The notes below the pieces were generated by a model. The model worked only from the letters and a program-made list of their open reading frames with translations. It was not told the DNA's origin and ran no database searches. Below are positions 16,089 through 25,900 of a stretch of DNA of 64,000 nt, in pieces. Position numbers and translations under genes: made by a program. Numbering within the stretch: the stretch's first letter is position 1; every line of letters begins with the position of its first letter. The DNA is from Gammaproteobacteria bacterium (GTDB taxonomy: Bacteria > Pseudomonadota > Gammaproteobacteria > JAABTG01), in assembly GCA_034522055.1 (NCBI GenBank), contig JAXHLS010000002.1, forward strand, positions 2,294,001 through 2,358,000. The letters run 5' to 3'.

Positions 16089-18079
16089 CGCGTCGTCACC
16101 GAGGGGTCGCCGGTCCAGGTCCGCCACAGCCCGTCAGCGCCCTTCCCGGGCGCCGCCGCCGTAGCGCCGGCCACGGTGCGGGATGAGTGGTCCTCGCTCA
16201 GGGGAAAGGCCACCTGGACCGCGGTCCCGCCCTGCGGGGTCTGCTCCAGGACCAGGGTGCCCCCGAGGCTCTCGGCCCGCTCGCTCATGATGGTCAGACC
16301 GTAGTGATGGACGCCGGCGCCAGCCGCGGCCAGGCCGATCCCGTCATCGCTCACGGTCACGGCGACCCGCCCGTCACCGCTGCAGTTCAGGGCAACGGTG
16401 GCGTGGGTCGCGCGGGCGTGATGGATCACATTGCTCAGGGCCTCGCGCACGATCTGCAACACATGGATCTCCTCATTGGGGCTCAGCCGGCAACCGCCGA
16501 GGCGGTTGTCCAGGTACAACCGGGTGGAGGTCCGGTCCTGCAGTTCCGCCACCGTCTCTTCCAGGGCCCGCGCGAGTCCGCGCCCGTCCATCTCCAGCCG
16601 GAAGGTGGTGAGCAGTTCCCGTAGTTGCCGGTAGGCCCCGTTGAGGCCGTCCTTCAGTTCGCGGATCAAGGGGGCGGTTGCATCGTCCGCCCCGCCCCGC
16701 GCCAGGGACGACTCCAGGCGGGCGACCTGGATCTTGAGATAAGACAAGGACTGTGCCAGGGAATCGTGAAGATCCCGGGCCAGGGCCGCCCGCTCCTCCA
16801 GAAGCGCAGCGCGATGCGTCTCCACGCTGCGCCGGCCGTTGGCCAGGGCCATGGTCACGTGGTTTCCAACCGCCGTGGCAAGCTGGAGCTGCCAGTCCTC
16901 GAGTCGGGCCCCGGGGCGTAACTCCAGATTGATCACGCCATAGGTTTGGCCCTTGTCCACCAGAGGCACCGTGAGCAGCCGCGCCGGCGCGCCGCCGTCG
17001 GGAAGGTGCCCGTCGCGGATCTCCGTCTGGCGCTGCTCCAGACACGGGGTGCAGGAAGGCGCAGCGCAGGTGCTCGTGGCGGTGGGTACGGTGATCCAGA
17101 CGTGTCCCCGGCCGTCCCCCGGGTCCACCATGCACAGGGCTCCGGAGGCGAGACCCAGGACTTCCCGCAGGTCGTCGAGCAGGGCCCGGTAGGTGGCCGC
17201 GACGGCGGGGGCCGAGTTGAGCCGGCTTAGGGTCCGGTAAAGCAGCTCGAGGGCCCGGTTGCTGCGGCGCAGGGCCTCGGTGCGCTCCGCCACCCGGGCC
17301 TCCAGGTCCCGGTATTGGGCGGAGAGGTCCTCGGCCATGCTGTTGAAGGCCCCTCCCAACTGCCCCAACTCGTGGCCGCTGGTATCGCTCACCCGCACGG
17401 AGAAGTCGCCTTTGCGGGCACGCTGGGCGCCCTTCAGCAGGGCCTTCAGGGGCACCAATACCTCCGTCTGCATGAAGTACATGGTGAGGAAGATCAGGGG
17501 CAGGGTCATGAAGAGGGTCGCGGTGTGCAGGGCCCTCAGGCTCAATACCTTGTCCTCGGAGCGTTGCTCCAGCATGCGGACGAAGCCGTCGATCCGCGTG
17601 ACCACCTCGCGGATCCCTTCCCGGGCCCGGTCTTGGGCCTGCTCCTGGGCCTGGGCCTGGCGCCGCGTCGCCTCATCCGTGCCAGGGTTCTTCACCTCCA
17701 GGTATTGCCGAAGCAACGGCCGCGCCACTTCCCCCCAGGCCTGCCCCAGCGCCCGGTATGACTGGCGTACCGGATCGGCGGGGTCGGTGGGGAGGACCTG
17801 GGTCAGGCGCGGATTGTGGTAGCGCTGGAGGAACGCCGCCTCGGCGGCGTCGAAGGCGGGGTCCGGCTCACCGCTCTCCGCGGGGGTCGTGGTCAGGGCG
17901 GTGCTCAAGGCCACGTAGGCCTGCATGCGCAGGGAACCCGCCTGGTTGATGGCGCTGGCGTCACCCAACAGTCGATCGGCAATGACCATGGAGGTCACCA
18001 TGCTCACCACCGCGAGCATCGTGATGCTCGCCATGAGCAGCCACAGGCGCACCAGCAACGAGTTCTTGGGCAGCGACAT
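16085..18079 (-). CDS. narX: NarX-type nitrate/nitrite sensor histidine kinase
   Basis: A 664-residue inner-membrane kinase. TM1 is at about 9-33, followed by the P-box-like nitrate-binding segment INQAGSLRMQAYVAL. TM2 is at about 188-208, followed by HAMP, a Cys-containing central module (CAAPSCTPCLEQRQ, as in NarX), HisKA_3 with the phospho-His in ALARDLHDSLAQSL, and a HATPase_c domain (NVIHHARATHATVAL, SDDGIGL). GGAG lies six bases before the ATG. Narrow coupling to narL. It faces away from the nar structural operon, with about 380 bp between. Confidence 0.93.
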   Translation of the reverse strand: MSLPKNSLLVRLWLLMASITMLAVVSMVTSMVIADRLLGDASAINQAGSLRMQAYVALSTALTTTPAESGEPDPAFDAAEAAFLQRYHNPRLTQVLPTDPADPVRQSYRALGQAWGEVARPLLRQYLEVKNPGTDEATRRQAQAQEQAQDRAREGIREVVTRIDGFVRMLEQRSEDKVLSLRALHTATLFMTLPLIFLTMYFMQTEVLVPLKALLKGAQRARKGDFSVRVSDTSGHELGQLGGAFNSMAEDLSAQYRDLEARVAERTEALRRSNRALELLYRTLSRLNSAPAVAATYRALLDDLREVLGLASGALCMVDPGDGRGHVWITVPTATSTCAAPSCTPCLEQRQTEIRDGHLPDGGAPARLLTVPLVDKGQTYGVINLELRPGARLEDWQLQLATAVGNHVTMALANGRRSVETHRAALLEERAALARDLHDSLAQSLSYLKIQVARLESSLARGGADDATAPLIRELKDGLNGAYRQLRELLTTFRLEMDGRGLARALEETVAELQDRTSTRLYLDNRLGGCRLSPNEEIHVLQIVREALSNVIHHARATHATVALNCSGDGRVAVTVSDDGIGLAAAGAGVHHYGLTIMSERAESLGGTLVLEQTPQGGTAVQVAFPLSEDHSSRTVAGATAAAPGKGADGLWRTWTGDPSVTTR

Positions 18080-18337
18080 CTATGCTCCATGGGTGCCGTG
18101 GATTTCGCCCCGGTGCCGGTCGCGGCCGGGCGGATGGCGTGGGGACGACCGTCGCCACGGGCACTCCGCAACGACCGTGGCATCTTCCCCTAGTGTAGCC
18201 GTTTCGGGGGCGGCGCCGACGGGTTACCCCCAATGCGCTTCGCCCCCGTCGCCGGTAGCCCGCAAGGTCTGCCCAGGGATCCCTTGGGCCCGGTAAAAAA
18301 TGTTATAAAACAGTAAGTTATAGCCTTATAGTCCGAC

Positions 18338-18353
18338 TACCTCGAAGGGGGTA
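18338..18353. promoter_or_regulatory. NarL/NarP-type 7-2-7 binding site
   Basis: TACCTCG-AA-GGGGGTA is an inverted pair of heptamers with 2-bp spacing. Each arm matches the TACYYMT consensus at six of seven positions. It lies about 35 bp upstream of the FNR-type box, as in nitrate-activated promoters. Confidence 0.6.
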
Positions 18354-18380
18354 GGGAGCAATCTCGCGCTTTTTTTATCC

Positions 18381-18394
18381 CTGATCCAGGTCAA
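18381..18394. promoter_or_regulatory. FNR/Anr-type box
   Basis: CTGATCCAGGTCAA matches TTGAT-N4-ATCAA at eight of ten defined positions. Its centre is about 73 bp before the fused narK ATG. If it acts at -41.5, transcription would start near 18429. Confidence 0.68.
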
Positions 18395-18460
18395 AAACGC
18401 CGTCCTCCGGGAGGGCTAGCCTGCGTCTCGAGTCGGGTCACGAGACGAGAGGCACGTCCC

Positions 18461-21202
18461 ATGACGGGGACCACTAGCAACACAGACGGCAGGCGCGATC
18501 ATCCGGACGGGGACGAGCGCGTATTCGAGCGCGGGAAGCAGATCTCGGTGCTCACCATGAGCACCCTGGCCTTCACGGTGAATTTCGCCGTGTGGACCAT
18601 GTTCTCCATCATCGGCATCCGCATCAAAGACGAGCTGGGTCTCAACGAAACGGAGTTCGGCCTGCTGGTGGCCACTCCCATCCTGACCGGCTCCCTGGTA
18701 CGCCTGCCCCTGGGCATCCTCACCGACCGCTACGGCGGGCGTATCGTCTATTTCATCCAGATGATCCTGGTGGCGATCCCCACCTACGGGCTCGCCTTCG
18801 CCGACCAGTATTGGCAGTACCTGGTGATCGGCCTGTTCGTCGGCCTTGCGGGAGGCTCCTTCGCCATCGGCATCGCCTACACCTCGGCCTGGTTCGAGAA
18901 GAAGTACCAGGGCACGGCCATGGGTATCTTCGGGGCCGGCAACGCCGGGGCCGCGGTGACCAACCTGGTGGCACCCATGATCGTGGTGGCCCTGGGCTGG
19001 CGGGCGGTGCCCCAGATCTATTCCGTGGCCATGCTGGTGATGGCGGTGGTGTTCTGGTTCTTCACCTATCCCGACCCGGCCCAGCAGGAGCGCAAGCGCC
19101 GCAAGAGCCACATCACCCTCGCCGCTCAGCTCGCGCCCCTGACCGAGGCCCGGGTGTGGCGCTTCGGTCTCGCCTATTACTTCGTGTTCGGCGGCTTCGT
19201 GGCCCTGGCCCTGTGGTTGCCCAGGTACTACGTGGGCGAGTACGGCCTCGACCTGCAGACCGCCGCCCTGATCACCATCTTCTTCACCCTGCCATCGGGG
19301 TTGGTGCGCGCCTTGGGTGGTTGGATATCGGACCGCTACGGTGGCACCACGGTGACCTGGGCGGTGTTCTGGGTCTCCCTGGTGTGCCTGTTCTTCCTCT
19401 CCTACCCGGCCACCACCATGACCATCCACGGCATCGAGGGGGACGTCTCCTTCGAGGTGGCGGTAGGGGTGGTGATGTTTACGATGCTGGTGTTCGTGGT
19501 AGGGGTCGCGCAGGGCATCGGCAAGGCGAGCGTCTATCGCCTGCTGGCCGATTACTACCCCGGGAATATGGGTTCGGTGGGGGGCCTGGTGGGGGTCATC
19601 GGCGGGCTCGGGGGCTTCACCCTGCCGATCATGTTCGGGATCGCGGCGGATGCCCTCAACGTGCGCTCCTCGGCCTTCATGCTGCTCTACGGTGTGCTGG
19701 CGGGGGTGATGGTGTGGACCTGGCTCGCCGAACGGGCCGAACGCACCAATGTGCTGGAACGGCGCAGCGATCTGCAACAGGAACTGGTCAAGGAGCACCT
19801 CATATCGCGGGTGCGGCGTGGCCGCCACTGCCTCGAGGACTGGCGCCCCGAGGACCCGGAGTTCTGGGAGCGGCGCGGCAAGGCCATCGCCAACCGCAAC
19901 CTGTGGTTGTCCATGCCGGCGCTGCTCATCGCGTTCTCGGTGTGGCTGGTGTGGTCGGTGGTGGTGGTGCAGTTGCCCCGGGTCGGCTTCCAGTTCAGCC
20001 CCAGCCAACTGTTCTGGCTGGCCGCCCTGCCGGGCCTCTCGGGGGCCGCGTTCCGGGTCCTCTACGCCTTCATGGTGCCCATATTCGGGGGCCGCAACTG
20101 GACCGTGTTCAGTACCCTGGTGCTGCTGCTGCCGGCCCTCTGGATGGGCTTCGCGGTCCAGGATCCCGGTACCGATTATGCGGTGTTCGTGGCCGTCGCC
20201 CTGCTGTGCGGGCTCGGTGCGGGCAACTTCGCCTCCTCCATGGCCAATATCAGTTTCTTCTATCCCAAGTGGATGCAGGGCACGGCCCTGGGGTTGAACG
20301 CCGGGATCGGCAATCTGGGGGTGTCCCTGGTTCAGATCGTCACACCCCTGGTGATCTACTCGGGGGCCCTGATGTTCTTCGGGGGTGAGCCCCAGACCCA
20401 GGTGGTGGACGGCCAGCAGCGGCAGGTATGGCTGCAGAATGCGGGCTTCATCTGGGTCCCATTCATCCTGCTTTCCGCCTTCGCCTCGTATTTGGGGATG
20501 CACGACATCCGCCGGGTGCGGGGGACGTTCCGGGAGCAACTGGTGGTCTTTCGGCGCAAGCATCAGTGGCTCATGAGCGTGCTCTACACCGGTACCTTCG
20601 GCTCCTTCATCGGCCTCGCCGCCAGCTACCCCATGCTGGTGTCCAACCAGTTCCCCGACCAGGATGCCTTCAAGTATGCCTTCCTGGGGCCCCTGCTGGG
20701 GGCCCTGGTGCGGCCCGTCGGTGGTTGGCTCGCGGACCGCGTCGGGGGTGCCCGGGTCACCCTGGTGGTGTTCGCGGTCATGGCACTCGCGGCGCTGGCG
20801 GTCATCGGGACCCTCCCCGGCTACGGCGGCAGCGGCGATTACGAGGCCTTCCTGACTCTCTTCCTGGTCTTGTTCGCGGCCGCCGGCATCGGCAACGGCT
20901 CGACGTTCAAGATGGTGCCGGTGGTGTTCCACAAGCTCCACCTGCGCTGGTCCGAGGGGCTCGCCGACGAGGTGCGGGCGCGGGCCGTCATCGCCGGAGA
21001 CAAGGAGGCGGCAGCCGTCCTGGGGTTGTCGTCCGCCGTGGCGGCCTTCGGCGGTTTCTTCATCCCCATCGCCTATGCCACGGCCCTGGACCTGACCGGC
21101 GGGGTCACCGCGGCGCTGGGCTTCTTCACCCTGTTCTACCTCGCCTGTCTGGCCGTCACCTGGTGGTGGTACGGCCGCCGCGATGCGGAGGTGCCCTGCT
21201 GA
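18461..21202 (+). CDS. narK: Fused double NarK nitrate/nitrite transporter
   Basis: A 913-residue polytopic protein made of two complete major-facilitator units. Unit one (about 28-430) has RLPLGILTDRYGGR and FAIGIAYTSAWFEKKYQGTAMG. A charged linker follows. Unit two (about 485-905) has NLWLSMPALLIAFSVWLVW and GAGNFASSMANISFFYPKWM. Fusions of NarK1-like (nitrate/proton symport) and NarK2-like (nitrate/nitrite antiport) units are known, for example in Paracoccus. This is likely the first gene of the nar structural unit, directly behind the FNR and NarL sites. Confidence 0.93.
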   Translation: MTGTTSNTDGRRDHPDGDERVFERGKQISVLTMSTLAFTVNFAVWTMFSIIGIRIKDELGLNETEFGLLVATPILTGSLVRLPLGILTDRYGGRIVYFIQMILVAIPTYGLAFADQYWQYLVIGLFVGLAGGSFAIGIAYTSAWFEKKYQGTAMGIFGAGNAGAAVTNLVAPMIVVALGWRAVPQIYSVAMLVMAVVFWFFTYPDPAQQERKRRKSHITLAAQLAPLTEARVWRFGLAYYFVFGGFVALALWLPRYYVGEYGLDLQTAALITIFFTLPSGLVRALGGWISDRYGGTTVTWAVFWVSLVCLFFLSYPATTMTIHGIEGDVSFEVAVGVVMFTMLVFVVGVAQGIGKASVYRLLADYYPGNMGSVGGLVGVIGGLGGFTLPIMFGIAADALNVRSSAFMLLYGVLAGVMVWTWLAERAERTNVLERRSDLQQELVKEHLISRVRRGRHCLEDWRPEDPEFWERRGKAIANRNLWLSMPALLIAFSVWLVWSVVVVQLPRVGFQFSPSQLFWLAALPGLSGAAFRVLYAFMVPIFGGRNWTVFSTLVLLLPALWMGFAVQDPGTDYAVFVAVALLCGLGAGNFASSMANISFFYPKWMQGTALGLNAGIGNLGVSLVQIVTPLVIYSGALMFFGGEPQTQVVDGQQRQVWLQNAGFIWVPFILLSAFASYLGMHDIRRVRGTFREQLVVFRRKHQWLMSVLYTGTFGSFIGLAASYPMLVSNQFPDQDAFKYAFLGPLLGALVRPVGGWLADRVGGARVTLVVFAVMALAALAVIGTLPGYGGSGDYEAFLTLFLVLFAAAGIGNGSTFKMVPVVFHKLHLRWSEGLADEVRARAVIAGDKEAAAVLGLSSAVAAFGGFFIPIAYATALDLTGGVTAALGFFTLFYLACLAVTWWWYGRRDAEVPC

Positions 21203-21271
21203 AGACCGGGCAAGAACAAAACATGAACCACTACACACTCAATCAACCGGACCCTGTGAGGACCCCAAGCC

Positions 21272-22885
21272 ATGTCTGATCTCACCCAATGGGATGTCGA
21301 GGACGATCACTTCTGGAACACCACCGGCAAGCGCATCGCCTACCGCAATCTGTGGATATCCATCCCCAGCCTGCTGTGCGGTTTTGCCGTATGGCTGTAC
21401 TGGGGCATCATCACGGTACAGATGTTGAACCTCGGCTTTGCGTTCAGCACCGCCGATCTCTTCACCCTGGCCGCCATCGCCGGTCTGTCCGGGGCCACCC
21501 TGCGCATCCCCTCGAGTTTCTTCATCCGCATTGCCGGGGGCCGCAACACCATCTTCTTCACCACATCCCTGTTGATGATACCGGCCCTCGGCACCGGCAT
21601 CGCGCTCCAGGACCCGGATACGCCGCTGTGGGTGTTCCAGCTGTTGGCCCTCCTCTCGGGCTTCGGCGGCGGCAACTTCGCCTCGTCCATGTCCAACATC
21701 AGCTTCTTTTTCCCCAAGCGCATCCAGGGCCTTGCCCTCGGGCTCAATGCCGGCCTCGGCAACGCCGGTGTCACCATCATGCAGATCCTGGTGCCCCTGG
21801 CGATGACCTTTGGCCTGTTCGGGGCCCTCGGCGGGGAGCCCTTGGTGCTCGAGACCACCTCGGGCACCCTCATCGGCAAGATCCCGGCGGGTACGGAGAC
21901 GTGGATACAGAATGCCGGCTTCGTATGGCTGCTGTTGCTGGTGCCCCTGGCCTTCGCCACCTGGTTCGGTATGAACAATATCCGCACCGACCAGGTGTCC
22001 CCCCTCATCGGCTCGCCCCTGGCCTCCTTCACCAAGATCACGGGTATGCTCGCCATCGGCCTGATGACCGCCGCCCTGGGGTTGTATCTGATCCTGCCGG
22101 CGCCCACCGGGCTCGGCGCACCCGACTGGGCGAAGTGGCCGGTGATCGCCGGGGTCATCCTGGCCACGGTGCTCCTGCTCAAGCTGATCCCCGGGGACAT
22201 CAAGCCCAATCTCAAGCGCCAGTTCCAGATCTTCGGCAATCGCCACACCTGGGTCATGAGCATCATCTACACCATGACCTTCGGCAGCTTCATCGGCTAC
22301 TCGGCGGGCTTCGCCCTGGCCATCAAGGTGGTGTTCGGTTTCCAGCACCTGGAGGTGGCCGGGATGCTCACCCACGACACCCCGAACCCCAATGGCCCCA
22401 GCGCCCTCATGTACGCCTGGATGGGACCCTTCATCGGCGCTCTTATCCGTCCCTTGGGGGGCTGGGTGGCGGACAAGATGGGCGGCGCCAAGGTGACCCA
22501 GATCGTGACCATCATCATGATCGCCAGTGCCCTGGGGGTCGCCTACTTCCTGCAACAGGCCTATAGCTCCCCCACCCCGGAGGAGTACTTCGTGCCTTTC
22601 TTCCTGCTGTTCCTGGTGCTGTTCGCGGGCACCGGTATCGGCAACGGCTCCACCTTTCGCACCATCGCCATGATTTTCCCCAAGGAGCAGGCGGGCCCCG
22701 CCCTGGGTTGGACCTCGGCGGTGGCGGCCTACGGGGCCTTCATCATCCCCCAGGTCTTCGGTGAGCAGATCAGGGCCGCGACCCCCGAGCACGCCCTCTA
22801 CGGCTTTGCCGCCTTCTACCTGTTCTGCCTGCTGCTGAACTGGTGGTTCTACCTGCGCCCCGGGGCCGATTTCAAGAACCCCTGA
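21272..22885 (+). CDS. narK2: NarK-family nitrate/nitrite antiporter
   Basis: A 537-residue single-unit MFS transporter resembling the second half of the preceding fusion: YRNLWISIPSLLCGFAVWLYWG, IRIAGGRNTIFFTT and GGGNFASSMSNISFFFPKRIQGLALGLNAG are nitrate-transporter signatures. Length exceeds E. coli NarK (463), with an extended loop around residues 190-215 and 250-300. It is 69 bp behind the fused transporter and 55 bp ahead of narG, so all are probably one transcript. It is the third NarK module of the locus. Confidence 0.92.
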   Translation: MSDLTQWDVEDDHFWNTTGKRIAYRNLWISIPSLLCGFAVWLYWGIITVQMLNLGFAFSTADLFTLAAIAGLSGATLRIPSSFFIRIAGGRNTIFFTTSLLMIPALGTGIALQDPDTPLWVFQLLALLSGFGGGNFASSMSNISFFFPKRIQGLALGLNAGLGNAGVTIMQILVPLAMTFGLFGALGGEPLVLETTSGTLIGKIPAGTETWIQNAGFVWLLLLVPLAFATWFGMNNIRTDQVSPLIGSPLASFTKITGMLAIGLMTAALGLYLILPAPTGLGAPDWAKWPVIAGVILATVLLLKLIPGDIKPNLKRQFQIFGNRHTWVMSIIYTMTFGSFIGYSAGFALAIKVVFGFQHLEVAGMLTHDTPNPNGPSALMYAWMGPFIGALIRPLGGWVADKMGGAKVTQIVTIIMIASALGVAYFLQQAYSSPTPEEYFVPFFLLFLVLFAGTGIGNGSTFRTIAMIFPKEQAGPALGWTSAVAAYGAFIIPQVFGEQIRAATPEHALYGFAAFYLFCLLLNWWFYLRPGADFKNP

Positions 22886-22940
22886 TGGCCAGATTACTCA
22901 ACCCCGAGCGTTCCCTGAACCCGACCAAGAGGTACCGGCC

Positions 22941-25900
22941 ATGAGCCACTTTCTCGATCGCCTGATGTTTTTCAAGAAGGTCCAGTACGACTTCGCCGAC
23001 GGTCACGGGCAGACCACCCGGGAAGACCGGGCCTGGGAGAAGGCCTACCGCCAGCGTTGGCAGCACGACAAGGTGGTGCGTTCCACCCACGGGGTGAACT
23101 GCACCGGCTCCTGCAGTTGGAAGATCTACGTCAAGGACGGCCTGGTCACCTGGGAGACCCAGCAGACCGATTACCCGCGCACGCGTCCCGATCTCCCCAA
23201 TCATGAACCCCGCGGCTGCCCCCGGGGGGCCAGCTACTCCTGGTACATGTACAGCGCCAACCGGCTCAAGTACCCGATGGTGCGGGGCGCCCTGCTGCGC
23301 CAGTGGCGCCAGGCCCGCCAGCAGTACGACGACCCGGTGGAGGCCTGGGCCGCCATCGCGGGGGATCCCGACAAGGCGCGTGCCTACAAGTCGAAGCGCG
23401 GCCTGGGTGGCCTGGTGCGGGCAAACTGGGACGAGGTCAACGAGCTGGTGGCCGCCGCCAACGTCTATACCGCCAAGACCTGGGGGCCGGACCGGGTGGT
23501 GGGCTTCTCTCCCATCCCCGCCATGTCCATGGTCTCCTATGCCGCCGGCAGTCGCTATCTGTCCCTCATCGGCGGCGTCGCCTTGAGCTTCTATGACTGG
23601 TACTGCGACCTGCCCCCCAGTTCCCCCATGACCTGGGGCGAGCAGACCGACGTGGCCGAGTCGGCGGACTGGTACAACGCCGATTTCCTCATGATGTGGG
23701 GCTCCAACGTGCCCCAGACCCGCACCCCGGACGCCCATTTCATGACCGAGGCCCGCTACAAGGGCACCAAGGTGGTAGTGGTGTCTCCGGACTACGCCGA
23801 GAACACCAAGTTCGCCGACCTGTGGCTCTCACCCAAGCAGGGCACCGATGCGGCCCTGGCCATGGCCCTCGGCCACGTGGTGTTCCGGGAGTTCCATGTC
23901 GAGCGCCCGAGCGCCTACTTCCAGGACTACTGCCGGCGCTACACCGACATGCCGGTGCTGGTGTGCCTGGAGGAGACCGGACATGGTCTTACGCCCGGGC
24001 GCTACCTGCGTGCCAGCGACCTGGCCGGCGGCGCCGGCCAGGAGAAGAACCCGGAATGGAAGACCCTGGCGGTGGATACGGCCAGCGGCGATCTGGTGGT
24101 GCCCACCGGCTCGGTGGGATTCCGCTGGGACGGCTCCGGCAAGTGGAACCTGGAGTCCAGGGAGGGTAGTGAGGGGCGTGAGGTGGAACTGGCCCTCACT
24201 CTCCTGGATCGCCACGACACCGTGGCGGAGGTGGCGTTCCCCTATTTCGGCGGGATAGTCCACGACTACTTCCCCAACAATCCCCACCCGGAGGTGATTA
24301 CCCACCGCGTCCCGGCCAAGCGGATCATGCTCGCCGACGGACGGGAGGTGCTGGTGGCGACGGTGTTCGACCTCCAGGGAGCCCACTACGGGGTCGAGCG
24401 GGGGCTCGACGACCCCAACGCCGCCGCCGACTATGCCGAGGACAAGCCCTACACCCCGGCCTGGCAGGAAGCCATTACCTCGGTGCCCGCCGCCCACGTG
24501 ATACGGGTCGCCCGGGAGTTCGCCGACAACGCCGACAAGACCCGCGGGCGGTCCATGGTGATCGTGGGGGCCGGACTCAATCACTGGTACCACATGGACA
24601 TGAACTATCGGGGCATCATCAACCTGCTGATGATGTGCGGCTGCGTGGGTCAGTCCGGCGGCGGTTGGGCCCACTACGTGGGTCAGGAGAAGCTGCGGCC
24701 CCAGGCCGGCTGGCTGCCGCTGGCCTTCGCCCTGGACTGGTCGCGCCCGCCACGGCAGATGAACGGCACCTCCTTCTGGTACGCCCACAGCAACCAGTGG
24801 CGCTACGAGAAGCTGGGAGTGGCGGAGATCCTGTCGCCCCTGGCGGACGCCGACGCCTATGCCGGTTGCCTCATCGACTTCAATGTGCGCGCCGAACGCA
24901 TGGGCTGGTTGCCATCGGCGCCGCAACTGGGACGCAACCCACTGGAGGTGGCCCGGGAGGCGGCCGCCGCCGGCCAGGACCCCAAGGAGTACGTGGTCGA
25001 TCAACTCAAGTCCGGCGCCCTGCGCTTCGCCTGTGAGGATCCGGACAACCCGGCCAACTTCCCGCGCAACCTCTTCGTGTGGCGGTCTAACCTGCTGGGC
25101 TCCAGCGGCAAGGGCCACGAGTACCTGTTGAAGCATCTGCTGGGGACCAGCGATGGGGTCCAGGGTCCGGACATGAGCGCCGAGACCCGGCGCCCCCAGG
25201 AGGTGGAATGGCACGACGAGGCGCCGGAGGGGAAACTGGACCTGCTGGTGACCATAGACTTTCGCATGTCCACCACCTGCTTGTACTCGGACGTGGTGCT
25301 GCCCACCGCCACCTGGTACGAGAAGGACGACCTCAACACCTCGGATATGCACCCCTTCATCCACCCCCTGAGCGAGGCGGTGAACCCGGCCTGGGAGTCC
25401 CGCAGCGACTGGGAGATCTTCAAGGGTCTGGCGCGGGCCTATTCCCAAGTGGTGCCCGGGCACCTGGGGGTGGAGAAGGACATCGTGACCCTGCCCCTGC
25501 TCCATGACACCCCCACCGAATTGGGACAGGCCATGGAGGTGAAGGACTGGAAACGGGGGGAGGTGGAGCCCATACCGGGCAAGACCATGCCCCAGATCGC
25601 GGTGGTGGAGCGCGACTTTCCCGCCGTCTACGACCGCTTCACCAGCCTCGGCCCCCTGATGGAGTCCGCGGGCAACGCGGTCAAGGGCTTCGCCTGGGAC
25701 ACCAAGGACGAGGTGGCCTTTCTGGGCCAGTTGAACGGTGTGCGGGAGGGTGATGGCCCGACCGCGGGCCGGCCGCGCATCGATACCGCCATCGACGCCG
25801 CCGAGGTGATCCTGAGCCTGGCTCCGGAGACCAACGGGGAGGTGGCGGTAAAGACCTGGCAGGCCTTATCCCGCATCACCGGCCGCGAGCATGCCCACCT

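Larger units (their letters stand above)
18080..18460 (+). other. Control region between narX and the nar structural genes
   Basis: This 381-bp gap holds the narX upstream region and the promoter of the narK-narGHJI unit. It has an AT-rich patch at 18295-18330, a NarL-type dyad at 18338-18353, a T-run at 18370-18377 and an FNR-type box at 18381-18394. A lone NarL-like half site, TACCCCC, is at 18225-18231. Confidence 0.7.

Noticed and set aside
18416-21238. A 940-codon minus-strand open frame opposite the fused narK
   Set aside because: The product is His/Glu/Gly-rich low complexity, the mirror of transmembrane codons; the plus-strand transporter is unambiguous.
21223-21279. An 18-codon frame (MNHYTLNQPDPV...) between the two narK genes
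   Set aside because: There is no RBS of note and it runs into the next start; it is more likely untranslated spacer.
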